The notes under the pieces were generated by a model. That model made no database searches and was not told where the DNA came from. It saw only the letters and a list, made by a program, of their open reading frames with translations. The position numbers were made by a program, and so were the translations under genes. DNA of 41,237 nt, taken from Sphingobium lactosutens. Lineage in GTDB: Bacteria > Pseudomonadota > Alphaproteobacteria > Sphingomonadales > Sphingomonadaceae. Position 1 is the stretch's first letter; every line of letters begins with the position of its first letter. Shown here one piece after another: positions 1-8,112 of this stretch. The stretch is from positions 1 through 41,237 of the forward strand of contig NZ_QJQX01000074.1 of NCBI RefSeq assembly GCF_013393185.1, read 5' to 3'.

Positions 1-1130
1 TGTGCCCACCACCTTCCGCGTGCTGGTGACACGCCGCCCGCGCTATGGCTGTCGCTCCTGTGAAGGCGCGATCGTCCAGGCTCCCGCTCCGGCGCGCATA
101 GTCGAAGGCGGGATTCCGACCGAAGCGCTGATTGCACAGGTGCTGGTCTCAAAGTATGCCGATCATGTGCCGCTATACCGGCAGGCTCAGATCTATGCCC
201 GGCAGGATATCAGACTCGATCGCTCCACCCTGGCGGACTGGGTGGGCCGGGCAGCATGGTATCTGCGGCCGCTGCGCGACCGGACCCTTGAGGAGCTCCG
301 GCGATCCGAGCGCCTGTTCGCCGACGAGACTACCGCGCCGGTGCTTGATCCAGGGCGCGGCAGAACGAAGACCGGTCAGCTATGGGCCTATGCCCGCGAT
401 GATCGACCATGGGGTGGCGCAGGTCCGCCGATGGTCGCCTATGTCTATGCGGCAGACCGCAAGGCCGAGCGGCCCGACATCCACCTTGGAGACTTTGCAG
501 GCATCCTGCAGGTCGATGGTTATGGCGGCTATACAGCTCTCGCCAAGCGGCGCGGGCAGCAGCTCAGCCTCGCCTTCTGTTGGTCCCATGTCCGGCGCAA
601 GTTCTACGATCTTGCCGCCAGTTCTCCCGTCGCGACCGAGATATTGCGCCGGATCGCCATGCTCTATGCCATCGAAGACGAGGTGCGCGGCTCGACCGCT
701 GAACACCGCCGCCTTGAGCGCTCTGAACGCAGCCGCATCATCATCGAGGACCTCAAGCTCTATTTCGATGGCCGGCTCCGGCAGATCAGCGCCAAGAGCA
801 AGCTGGCTGAAGCCATTCGCTATGCGACCGGCCGCTGGGCTGGCCTCGTCCGCTTCATCGACGACGGCCGCATCGAACTCGACACCAACACCGTCGAGCG
901 ATCAATCCGCCCCTTGGCTTTGAACCGAAAGAACGCGCTCTTCGCCGGCTCTGACGAAGGCGGCGACAACTGGGCGGTCATCGCCACGCTCATCGAAAAC
1001 TGCAAGCTGGGCGACATCAATCCCCACGATTGGCTGGCCCAGACCCTGACAGCACTCGCCAAGGGCCATCCCGCCAATCGCGTTCATGAACTCATGCCCT
1101 GGATCGCGGTGGGCTGAGGCCACCGCTTAC
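1..1130 (+). mobile_element. IS66-family insertion sequence, right part
   Basis: The segment carries the 3' two thirds of an IS66-type transposase gene. About a dozen bases after its stop codon lies CCGCTTAC (1123-1130), the complement of the GTAAGCGG terminus usual for IS66 elements. Phage coding sequence begins immediately after. The left end lies outside the window. IS66 elements normally make an 8-bp target duplication, which would be ACATCAGC at 1131-1138 here; its partner copy cannot be seen. Confidence 0.8.
2..1117 (+). CDS. tnpC: IS66 family transposase (TnpC), 5' truncated by window edge
   Basis: This is the DDE transposase of an IS66 element, which catalyses cut-and-join transposition. 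The visible 371 residues start inside the zinc-binding region (CRSCEGAIVQAPAP near residue 18) and continue into the catalytic core. The three acidic catalytic positions can be placed at DETTAPVL (about residue 108), QVDGYGGY (about 170) and the glutamate of NTVERSIRPLALNRKN (about 298). The C-terminus ends NPHDWLAQTL...VHELMPW, typical of the family. Full-length members have about 510-540 residues, so roughly 150 N-terminal residues lie left of the window. The partner genes tnpA and tnpB would also be upstream. No frameshift is seen, so it may be active. Confidence 0.95.
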   Translation: MPTTFRVLVTRRPRYGCRSCEGAIVQAPAPARIVEGGIPTEALIAQVLVSKYADHVPLYRQAQIYARQDIRLDRSTLADWVGRAAWYLRPLRDRTLEELRRSERLFADETTAPVLDPGRGRTKTGQLWAYARDDRPWGGAGPPMVAYVYAADRKAERPDIHLGDFAGILQVDGYGGYTALAKRRGQQLSLAFCWSHVRRKFYDLAASSPVATEILRRIAMLYAIEDEVRGSTAEHRRLERSERSRIIIEDLKLYFDGRLRQISAKSKLAEAIRYATGRWAGLVRFIDDGRIELDTNTVERSIRPLALNRKNALFAGSDEGGDNWAVIATLIENCKLGDINPHDWLAQTLTALAKGHPANRVHELMPWIAVG

Positions 1131-1141
1131 ACATCAGCGGC

Positions 1142-4100
1142 TTGGACTACCCCGTCAAGAGTGTTGATAGTCGAAGCACTCTAACACTCCTGCATCCCTA
1201 TCCCGGCCAAACTGCTGCTGGCGTCATCTACTCGTTTGTTCCGGTTTATCCGAACAACATGACATCGACCAAAGCGGTTACGGCTGTTATGGAATCGATC
1301 AACGAAATCCTTGAACTAGGCACACTGCAACCCGGTGATGATGCCTACGAACTTGCCGTTAAGAATGGCTTCGTCGGCACAGAACAGGAATGGCTCGCTA
1401 GCCTCAAGGGTCGCGATGGCGTTGACGGCTCGGTCAGCATTCCTGCAATTCTGGACTACTCGAAGATCACCGGCTTGCCTGTTGGTGGAACCGGCATTTT
1501 CCTGCTGACGCAGCTTATGAACAGCGCAGCCCCGTTGAACCTCACGCAAAAAGGTGAGGTCATCATTCCTGCAAATAGCACGACTGCCGGTATGGGCATT
1601 TGGGCTTACCCCCGATCCGATGGCAGCATTGTTGCCACTTTCGGCCTCACTAATGCGCCAACACCGCAGCCACCGGGATCTGATGAAGAGCTAGATATGT
1701 CCGGTTCCGGCGCAATCGTCGCTGAACCCGGCGCGATCACCCCTCTCGGCATCTATCTCGCAGGATCGACCGCGAACTTCACACTAACTGCCCCGACGAA
1801 TTTCCCCCTTCGCATTGAGCGTCGCACCGACATTACGGTCCCCGTTGCAACTAATTGGGCAATCACCAGTGCAGGTTCGCCCTACGCGAACGCGGGCGAT
1901 GCAGTTTCCGCATCAGCAGTTCTGAACAAACGCATCTATTCCGGCCAAGGCGGTGCGACCGGCGACAACAGCGAAATGGTCAGTGGTCGTTTGAAGCTGA
2001 TGAGGCACATTTACCTGACCACGGATGCTCTCGGCTTGAACTTCAGAGCCACAACCGACGACACGACCACACAGGCACCACCAAGCATTAAGCTGTCGTT
2101 CCGTGGCACGATCAATGAAGAATATCCAATCCTCGCTTCCCTGTTCCATTATCAGGTCGGCGAATTCACGCTACGCCCACATTGGGACGGCAACACTATG
2201 ATCGTCACATGCGGTCGCGGTAGCTCGCCTCCACAAATCAAGAGTGATCAAAACCCAGCATTCGCTATCGGTCCCGGCATCCTCAAGACTTATGAAGTTG
2301 AGTATGTCGACAACGTTGGCGGTGTTGGCGGCGTCGTGAAATTCTATGTTGATGGCGTTCAGATTGGTTCTGAAAAGCCGGTCGAAGCCAAGCTGCGCAT
2401 CACGCCCTCGATGGAATTGCAATGCAATGCGTCTATCGGCAACACCTCAGATTCGGTCAACAATCTGGAAGTTGCATCGCTTGGTGTTTCGTTCGGTAGG
2501 CCCGATGTGCAGCGCAGCTATGACCCGGTTTCATCGGGTGCGATCAGCGCGGCCGATCTGCAAAACCTCGTCGTTGATGCGCGCACTATCTCAACGGCAC
2601 AGGCTCCTGTCACAGTTCGCTATCAAGCTGCTGGTCAGAACCCCTTCGACATGGAAATCACTATCGGTGACATGGTTCTGCCTGCCGGTCGCGCTTATAA
2701 GGCCGTTCTTGAGGACTGGTCATCCGGTGAAGGTGTCGTTCACCCGAACGAACTCGTTATGACAAAGCCGATCAATCAGAACGTCCGATTTGAGGATAGT
2801 TGGCTATATGGCAAGCAGGCTCCTTGGACAGAAGTTGGTCCAAAGGGTCCGGTGCCGAACATCGGTGGCATCAATTATCACTGCGTCGGCAATCGCATCG
2901 GCACCTTTGTTGAATTCCAGTTCGGCTACGAGTGGGATGCAGCGACAATGCCATATGCGCCGTTCGGTGATCCATCGGGCAAGAACAGTTACATGGTCCC
3001 GCACAAATGGCTGATCTACGACAACGCAGGCACTTTGCTGGGTCGTATCGAACAGCCAAATGGCCAGCCTTTGAACTCGGCCAGTTCGCCAGTTTCATGG
3101 GGGGGAGCGCTCGACGGACGAGGCAATCCAGTCGTGACCTCCGCGAACAAGTGGTATCCGAAAGGCACCGTGCGTTCGTCGATCATCTGGCGCTCACATG
3201 CTGAGCCACCAGCTTACAGCCAAGCCGACATTTGGGCTAATGTCCCGACCTACGACATGCCAGTTCCTTTCGGTTCTGAAGGCGGCGCTTCGGTCAACGG
3301 AGGCGACTTAAGGACCGGAGCCGGCGAGCAGCTAAACGGCTTCGCAAACTGCCGCAAAATGTCGTGGGAGCAGACCACGTACAATGAGATCATCACTGCT
3401 GGTCAGAACACACAAAGCCCGTGGAAGTTCGGCTATGACGAACAGGGCATGGCACCAAATGCCAGCGTCTGGTTGAAGGATGATCCATTTAACCAGATGG
3501 GTCGTTCGCCAATCACTGGTCCTGGCGGTGTGCGTTGCGATCGTCAGATTATAGCCGAGCCTGTCGCTCGCTATGCGCGCAATGCAGCTTCTACGCGACC
3601 ACATGACGGCAGGACATGGAAGCAAATCGCATATGCCTACCTCAACGGATATGCTGCTGATCCATATCACTGCTGGGAAAAGGGAAGCATCGCGCCGCTG
3701 TTTAAAGGCGATCCTCGACGCAATATCACCTTGCGAAACCACTACTATGGTGGCGGCGAACAAAGCACTCCACCTGAACAGGCGTATTACATTCAGGGCG
3801 GACGCTCATACGAGATTGCGTCGTCATATAACCCACTTCGAGTAAATGTTCCGGCCAAGGGCGCGGCGTCTGACAAGCCATATTTCGGCACGAACCAAAT
3901 CGACTCTGCTCACGCGCACCAGTTCCCTCATTGGGGTTCGCTGATGTGGCAATCGCCGTTGTTTGCAATGCTGGGTCACAAGTTCTTTGACCAAACTAGG
4001 CTCTATGCGAACTGGATTTTGAACAACCGACTTGAAAATGCGTCTGAATTTGCATCACGTGACGCTGCGTGGAAGTTCATGCACGCCGCATTGGCATGGA

Positions 4101-4870
4101 AAACCGCTTCGGCCAACTCCCACAGGCTCTACAGCCGAGCTGAAATTATGGACTTCGTAGTTTTCGACTTTGAATCATTTTATGACAATTATTACGATAG
4201 CGAACCCGGCTTCCTAAAGGTGCCAGCGAACATCAGCGGTGGCGGCAACAATGCAGTGTTTGCTGCTGCAAAGGATTTCGGGCCTTGCATGTGGAATGAC
4301 GAACTCGGCATCTATCAGCATGACTTCTTTATCGGCTACTGGGTGTCAGCACTTCAAGCTGGTCACTTCTTGGGCTTCAACGCTGCAATTCGAGCAGCTT
4401 CGCCAAAGGCAGCAGCTATCTTGAATTGGCTAATTGCGATGCACGTTAAGCGCATCACCGGAAGGATCAACGGCGGCATGTTGGTGAACGCGATTGGCAT
4501 CGAATACCAGCTATCTATCTGGACGCCACAAATGGTCGCTGCGGCAGGTAACAATCCTGCGAACTTGCCAAAAACACACGCGGCGGTAGCTGCCGCTCAG
4601 GGTTCTAACGCCGCTCGTAGCTGGGATACGTGGAACAATAACGGCACCAACAACGGACGCGACGGTCAGGCGATGGATCAACTTCTAGTTGGAGCATCAC
4701 TGTTGCTCGACATGGGGGAGGATACTCCTGAAATTCGCCAAGCTGAAGCCACATCAGCCAGCTATCGCCAGACCAAAATCGATAGTGCAACTGCTAAAAT
4801 CAATGCAGGTCAAAACCCTGACTGGTATTACTACCTACAAGCCACGAACGGCACACCGCGCAAGCCCTAA
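1142..4870 (+). CDS. Large phage tail/fibre protein, 5' end cut by IS66
   Basis: This 1242-codon frame is a phage virion protein, probably a tail fibre or tailspike. The frame is open leftwards straight into the IS66 terminus, with no Shine-Dalgarno sequence at any early start, so the true N-terminus was probably removed by the insertion. Near residues 65-90 is the motif AYELAVKNGFVGTEQEWLAS, common near the base of phage fibres before collagen-like repeats; here only a short GRDGVDG follows. Residues about 210-450 look like a beta-sandwich, LamG-like module (alternating hydrophobic strands, KFYVDGVQIG). The last 500 residues are rich in Trp, His, Tyr and Asn and look largely helical (for example FPHWGSLMWQSPLFAMLGHK). 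An enzymatic role such as capsule depolymerase is possible but not shown. A strong hairpin follows the gene. Confidence 0.75.
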   Translation: MDYPVKSVDSRSTLTLLHPYPGQTAAGVIYSFVPVYPNNMTSTKAVTAVMESINEILELGTLQPGDDAYELAVKNGFVGTEQEWLASLKGRDGVDGSVSIPAILDYSKITGLPVGGTGIFLLTQLMNSAAPLNLTQKGEVIIPANSTTAGMGIWAYPRSDGSIVATFGLTNAPTPQPPGSDEELDMSGSGAIVAEPGAITPLGIYLAGSTANFTLTAPTNFPLRIERRTDITVPVATNWAITSAGSPYANAGDAVSASAVLNKRIYSGQGGATGDNSEMVSGRLKLMRHIYLTTDALGLNFRATTDDTTTQAPPSIKLSFRGTINEEYPILASLFHYQVGEFTLRPHWDGNTMIVTCGRGSSPPQIKSDQNPAFAIGPGILKTYEVEYVDNVGGVGGVVKFYVDGVQIGSEKPVEAKLRITPSMELQCNASIGNTSDSVNNLEVASLGVSFGRPDVQRSYDPVSSGAISAADLQNLVVDARTISTAQAPVTVRYQAAGQNPFDMEITIGDMVLPAGRAYKAVLEDWSSGEGVVHPNELVMTKPINQNVRFEDSWLYGKQAPWTEVGPKGPVPNIGGINYHCVGNRIGTFVEFQFGYEWDAATMPYAPFGDPSGKNSYMVPHKWLIYDNAGTLLGRIEQPNGQPLNSASSPVSWGGALDGRGNPVVTSANKWYPKGTVRSSIIWRSHAEPPAYSQADIWANVPTYDMPVPFGSEGGASVNGGDLRTGAGEQLNGFANCRKMSWEQTTYNEIITAGQNTQSPWKFGYDEQGMAPNASVWLKDDPFNQMGRSPITGPGGVRCDRQIIAEPVARYARNAASTRPHDGRTWKQIAYAYLNGYAADPYHCWEKGSIAPLFKGDPRRNITLRNHYYGGGEQSTPPEQAYYIQGGRSYEIASSYNPLRVNVPAKGAASDKPYFGTNQIDSAHAHQFPHWGSLMWQSPLFAMLGHKFFDQTRLYANWILNNRLENASEFASRDAAWKFMHAALAWKTASANSHRLYSRAEIMDFVVFDFESFYDNYYDSEPGFLKVPANISGGGNNAVFAAAKDFGPCMWNDELGIYQHDFFIGYWVSALQAGHFLGFNAAIRAASPKAAAILNWLIAMHVKRITGRINGGMLVNAIGIEYQLSIWTPQMVAAAGNNPANLPKTHAAVAAAQGSNAARSWDTWNNNGTNNGRDGQAMDQLLVGASLLLDMGEDTPEIRQAEATSASYRQTKIDSATAKINAGQNPDWYYYLQATNGTPRKP

Positions 4871-4886
4871 CATAAGTCTGCTGGAA

Positions 4887-4935
4887 CGGTCCTCCAACTA
4901 AATATCCGAACAAAATGGTTCGGATAGGAGGGCCG
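4887..4935 (+). promoter_or_regulatory. Two-stage hairpin burying the SD of the next gene
   Basis: An inner perfect 9-bp stem pairs 4903-4911 (TATCCGAAC) with 4918-4926 (GTTCGGATA) across a 6-base loop. Directly stacked on it, an outer 9-bp stem pairs 4887-4895 (CGGTCCTCC) with 4927-4935 (GGAGGGCCG), with one G-U pair and a 7-base bulge. The Shine-Dalgarno AGGAGG (4926-4931) of the GTG start at 4941 is wholly inside the stems. There is no U tract after it, so control of translation or RNA processing fits better than a terminator. Confidence 0.65.
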
Positions 4936-4940
4936 CTCTG

Positions 4941-5300
4941 GTGGCAACAAACAAAACAATTGAAGTCCGACATATCCCGGCACTTGATGCCGATGCGATT
5001 GTCTATATCGACAAGTTCGGACTGATCGACACCGCTACCGGCGAACCGATCCCCTACACTGCTGAACAAGCAGTTTTCAGCATCAGCGAAAACGAGCGCT
5101 CCAAGCTGCAACTCACCTTGGGCGAAGGCTTGCTGTGGGACGATCTTGAGAAGTCCTTCTCCATCGTAATTCGCAACAGCCAACTGCGCTTCATTCGTGA
5201 GGACAGCGAATTTGAACACGCGCTGTCGGTGAAGTGGTCCGGCAATCAACTCGCAGAGACAATCATCGAAGGAACCGTAACAGCGGTCAGGGTGGCCTAA
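4941..5300 (+). CDS. Small phage structural protein between fibre genes
   Basis: This 119-residue protein begins at GTG, 9 bases after AGGAGG. It is a compact, mostly beta-strand sequence without Cys, membrane segments or a signal peptide. It lies between two fibre genes, its stop overlaps the start of the collagen-like gene (TAATG), and the SD is hidden in a hairpin. Its place suggests a baseplate, fibre-connector or chaperone role. I do not recognise the family. The text FGLIDTATGEPIPYTAEQAVFS recalls small upper-baseplate modules of phage fibres, but this is only an impression. Confidence 0.7.
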   Translation: MATNKTIEVRHIPALDADAIVYIDKFGLIDTATGEPIPYTAEQAVFSISENERSKLQLTLGEGLLWDDLEKSFSIVIRNSQLRFIREDSEFEHALSVKWSGNQLAETIIEGTVTAVRVA

Positions 5301-7147
5301 TGACAACAGAAATCGGGATCACCGATCTACTCAATCAAACCGAAACCGGCACTGTCCAATATACTACCGGCCTCGTTCCCATTCCCGGCCCCAAAGGCGA
5401 TCAGGGCGATACTGGCCCTGCTGGTCCGTCCGGTGACGCTGGCCCCGCCGGTCCTGCTGGCACAGCCGGTCCCAAGGGCGATAAAGGGGATAAGGGAGAC
5501 AAGGGCGACACCGGCAATGTTGGTTCTGCCGGTCCCGCTGGCGCAACCGGCGCCGCTGGTCCGAAAGGCGACAAGGGCGACACTGGCGAGCGCGGCCCTC
5601 AGGGCTTGGTCGGTGCAACTGGTCCTGCTGGCGCGAAGGGTGATCGCGGTGACACAGGTGCGGCGTCGACCGTCCCCGGTCCTACTGGCCCTGCTGGTGC
5701 TACCGGCGCAACCGGACCAAAGGGCGATAAAGGTGATCGCGGCGATACTGGCCTAACCGGCGCGCAAGGCCCGAAGGGTGACACTGGTGCGACCGGCCCT
5801 GCTGGTGCTGCTTCGACCGTTCCCGGTCCTAAGGGTGACACAGGCGCGCAAGGCCCAATCGGATTGACTGGCCCAGCGGGCGCAGCTTCCACAGTGCCAG
5901 GCCCAAAGGGAGACAAAGGCGACAAGGGCGATACTGGCCCTGCTGGTACTCCCGGCGTTCCCGGTCCTGCTGGTACGGACGTTGCCGACTTCAATTTCGC
6001 AGATGGCACTCTTACGCTTGAGATGAGCAACGGCTCTGTCTGGGAGGCTTTCATTCCCGTTGGCAGTGGCGGCTCCACTCCCGGTCAAGATGGCGTCGGC
6101 GTCTCCAATGCGGTGATCGACGGCAACGGGCATCTGCTCCTGACACTCACCGACGGCGCGATCATTGACGCTGGTGTTGCGAAGGGCGCGAACGGCGCTG
6201 CTGGTGCAACCGGCGCACAAGGTCCGAAAGGCGATAAAGGCGATACCGGCAATGTTGGCCCTGCTGGTGCTGATGGCGCAGCCGGTGCGACCGGCGCGAC
6301 TGGTCCTAAGGGTGACAAAGGCGATACCGGAAATACTGGCGCGACCGGCGCTAATGGCGTTGGCGTTCCTGCTGGCGGTTCAACGGGACAGGTTCTCCGC
6401 AAAACCAATGGCACCGATTACAACACATCATGGGTCACGCTAACCGGCATCCCAACTGGTGGCACGACCGGGCAGGTTCTCGCGAAGAGCAGCGCGACCA
6501 ACTATGCCGTTGGCTGGGTCACGCCATCAAGCGGCGGCGGTGGATCGGGCAAGCCTTGGTATTTCGACGTTCCGCAGGCCAGCACTTTCTCAAAGCTATC
6601 CGGTGACGCCACGCAGATCACGATGACCGACGACACCGATGCTGGTTTGCTGATCCAGAGCGGTGCGAGCGTATCCGGCGATATTAGCCGCGTGGCCTTC
6701 AAGACGCTGACAAACAAGGCGCTGGATTGGGACATCGTTATCCGCGCTCCGATCCTCATGAACGAAGCTGATTACCGCAAGGCTGGCCTGATGATTATGG
6801 ACAGCACAACCAACAGGCACATCATCTGCGGTCAGATGAACGAGTATCAGCCGTTCGGCGTCATCAAGTTCACAGGTCTGGTCGGCGGGTATAATGGCCC
6901 GGTTGGCGATGCACAGGTTTTCAAGAGCCAGCCCGATTTCTACCGCGCATCATGCGTGGGATCGACCCTGACATTTTACGTCAGCCGTTGCGGCAAGAAC
7001 TGGCTTCCAGTTGGTTCGACCCCGGTTGGCGATGCTTTTGGTGCAAGGCCGGATCGCATTGGCGTCGGCTTCAACATCAGCACTTCAAATCCGTTGCAGG
7101 CGACCATGACCGTCGATTGCTTCAAGCTAACTGGCCCGGCTGTTTAA
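5300..7147 (+). CDS. Collagen-like phage fibre protein with lectin-like C-terminus
   Basis: This 615-residue fibre protein is probably a trimeric receptor-contacting appendage. A short N-terminal head (about 1-28) is followed by about 200 residues of Gly-X-Y collagen repeats (GPKGDKGDKGDTG type, with repeated ASTVPGP units). Then come a globular insert of about 65 residues, a second collagen stretch of about 55 residues and two GQVL...W repeats (GGSTGQVLRKTNG, GGTTGQVLAKSSA) common in phage fibres. A Gly-rich linker leads to a C-terminal domain of about 200 residues that resembles DUF1349 or concanavalin-like lectin folds (KPWYFDVPQAS at its start, FYVSRCGKNWLPVG near the end). The ATG at 5300 is chosen because it overlaps the upstream TAA as TAATG; in-frame codons further upstream lie inside the previous gene. 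The DNA repeats could recombine or slip. Confidence 0.9.
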   Translation: MTTEIGITDLLNQTETGTVQYTTGLVPIPGPKGDQGDTGPAGPSGDAGPAGPAGTAGPKGDKGDKGDKGDTGNVGSAGPAGATGAAGPKGDKGDTGERGPQGLVGATGPAGAKGDRGDTGAASTVPGPTGPAGATGATGPKGDKGDRGDTGLTGAQGPKGDTGATGPAGAASTVPGPKGDTGAQGPIGLTGPAGAASTVPGPKGDKGDKGDTGPAGTPGVPGPAGTDVADFNFADGTLTLEMSNGSVWEAFIPVGSGGSTPGQDGVGVSNAVIDGNGHLLLTLTDGAIIDAGVAKGANGAAGATGAQGPKGDKGDTGNVGPAGADGAAGATGATGPKGDKGDTGNTGATGANGVGVPAGGSTGQVLRKTNGTDYNTSWVTLTGIPTGGTTGQVLAKSSATNYAVGWVTPSSGGGGSGKPWYFDVPQASTFSKLSGDATQITMTDDTDAGLLIQSGASVSGDISRVAFKTLTNKALDWDIVIRAPILMNEADYRKAGLMIMDSTTNRHIICGQMNEYQPFGVIKFTGLVGGYNGPVGDAQVFKSQPDFYRASCVGSTLTFYVSRCGKNWLPVGSTPVGDAFGARPDRIGVGFNISTSNPLQATMTVDCFKLTGPAV

Positions 7148-7182
7148 GGGTCAGGAAAAACATAAGAATGGTGAGGGTCGCA

Positions 7183-7368
7183 GTGAAAGCAAAAACAAGA
7201 AAAATGTTGGCCGGGGTTCTCGGCTTCGTAGGTCGTTCAGTTGTGGGGCTGGTGAAAAACCCTGTCACGCAGACTGTCGTAGCAACCGTGGTCAAGCATA
7301 AGGTCAAGAGTGGCGTTGCCGCTACCCTGATCGTCGCTGCCTACGAAGCGTTTGCGGGGAACCTCTGA
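7183..7368 (+). CDS. Short hydrophobic phage protein before the holin
   Basis: This 61-residue protein has a Lys/Arg-rich start (MKAKTRKMLAG) and two hydrophobic stretches (about 9-25 and 45-58). The GTG at 7183 is chosen because GAGGG lies five bases upstream; an in-frame ATG at 7168 would add five residues. Its TGA overlaps the ATG of the holin gene, so translation is probably coupled. In lysis cassettes such a protein may act as a second holin, an antiholin or a pinholin-like partner. No family was recognised and the function is inferred from position only. Confidence 0.6.
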   Translation: MKAKTRKMLAGVLGFVGRSVVGLVKNPVTQTVVATVVKHKVKSGVAATLIVAAYEAFAGNL

Positions 7369-7538
7369 TGATCGACAATCCAGTCAAATTCGCGGGCGAC
7401 ATTGTGAATGGCGTGATGGCGTTCGGTGCGATGTTCACCCTCAACGAGTGGGCCGCTATCTTGTCGATCTGCTGGTGGGTGTATCGCTTCGGCGACGAGT
7501 TCTACCAAAAGCGAAAGCGCAGCAAGGCCGCTGAATAA
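7368..7538 (+). CDS. T7-type holin (gp17.5-like), very short gene
   Basis: This 56-residue holin would form membrane holes that let the endolysin reach the cell wall. The sequence runs MIDNPVKFAGDIVNG, a short hydrophobic helix, then FTLNEWAAILSICWWVYRFG and a basic tail YQKRKRSKAAE. The LNEW motif followed by a single hydrophobic segment and a charged C-terminus is the pattern I know from T7 gp17.5 (class II holin family). In T7 the gene also sits just after the tail fibre, as here. The ATG overlaps the previous stop, so the pair is translationally coupled. The endolysin is not adjacent; the M15 peptidase at 13,935-14,360 is the candidate partner. Confidence 0.75.
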   Translation: MIDNPVKFAGDIVNGVMAFGAMFTLNEWAAILSICWWVYRFGDEFYQKRKRSKAAE

Positions 7539-7631
7539 GGAAAAGCCCCATCCTGTGGTGAAAAGCGAAATGGCGATCGAACGAAGCGTGACGGCGACGA
7601 ACCGAAATTGCTCGCTCTTTAAAACCTACCC

Positions 7632-7662
7632 CTCCTGCATAGATGCAAATCAATAACAGGAG
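7632..7662 (+). promoter_or_regulatory. Stem pairing the SD of the 7669 gene
   Basis: CTCCTG (7632-7637) can pair with CAGGAG (7657-7662), which contains the Shine-Dalgarno sequence of the ATG at 7669. Within the loop GCAT and ATGC (7637-7645) can pair as well. This is a short six-pair stem, so the effect would be mild, but the layout repeats that at 4887-4935. Confidence 0.4.
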
Positions 7663-7668
7663 AGCCGT

Positions 7669-7866
7669 ATGGAATACGAAATTATCCGTTTTATCAACGG
7701 GAAGCGGCGTGATGGTAGCGAGAAGCTAAAGGGTTTTCCTCTTGCTGATGCACAGGGCCAGGCCAAGCAGCTTGTCGAAACTGGCGTTGCCGAACGTGTG
7801 GAAGTTCGCGGGCCTGAGGATGTGCTGTTGTTCCAATGGCCGCGCACGATGAGCGTTGCGTCCTGA
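7669..7866 (+). CDS. Small phage protein of unknown function
   Basis: This 65-residue protein (starts MEYEIIRFINGKRRDG) has a clear ribosome site, AGGAGAG, ahead of its ATG. It is a compact mixed-strand sequence without membrane segments or Cys. It is the last rightward gene of the structural/lysis block and is followed by a hairpin that separates it from leftward genes. I do not recognise a family. Confidence 0.65.
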   Translation: MEYEIIRFINGKRRDGSEKLKGFPLADAQGQAKQLVETGVAERVEVRGPEDVLLFQWPRTMSVAS

Positions 7867-7872
7867 TATGGA

Positions 7873-7900
7873 AAAGCCCCGGAAGCAATTCCGGGACTTT
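7873..7900. terminator. Bidirectional intrinsic terminator between convergent genes
   Basis: A perfect 7-bp stem CCCGGAA/TTCCGGG with a GCAA loop is extended, after one mismatch, by AAAG/CTTT. The right side reads CTTTCTT for rightward transcription and the left side gives CTTTTCC for leftward transcription. It lies just past the stop at 7866 and just before the minus-strand stop at 7903. Confidence 0.75.
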
Positions 7901-7902
7901 CT

Positions 7903-8112
7903 TCAATTTGCCAGTTTCCAAAGCATGGCGGCTTCTAATCCCTGCTTTCTAGCGATCTGCCATATGGTGCGCTTTCGCCGCGCATCTTCCATTGCCAATT
8001 CAAATTCAGCTGTATTGGGCAATGGAATCCAGTTACCAGCGGCGACAGATTTGATCTTGGCCAGAGCCGCTACATAATCCGCTTTGAGGGTGGCGACAGT
8101 GACCTTGGTCAT
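7903..8112 (-). CDS. Small phage protein of unknown function
   Basis: This 69-residue, mostly helical protein (MTKVTVATLKADYVAALAK... ends EAAMLWKLAN) is the last gene of a leftward run starting at 9794. Its start lies four bases inside the end of the upstream gene (8109), consistent with coupled translation. It carries ARRKRTIWQIARKQG, which might fit a short helix-turn-helix, but the match is not convincing. No family was recognised. Confidence 0.6.
   Translation of the reverse strand: MTKVTVATLKADYVAALAKIKSVAAGNWIPLPNTAEFELAMEDARRKRTIWQIARKQGLEAAMLWKLAN

Noticed and set aside
4871..4940. Intrinsic terminator after the tail gene
   Set aside because: The hairpin lacks a U tract and includes the next gene's ribosome site, so a leader structure is favoured.
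5364..6414. Long antisense frames rich in Pro and Ala opposite the collagen-like gene
   Set aside because: They are mirror images of Gly-X-Y codons, with no ribosome sites.
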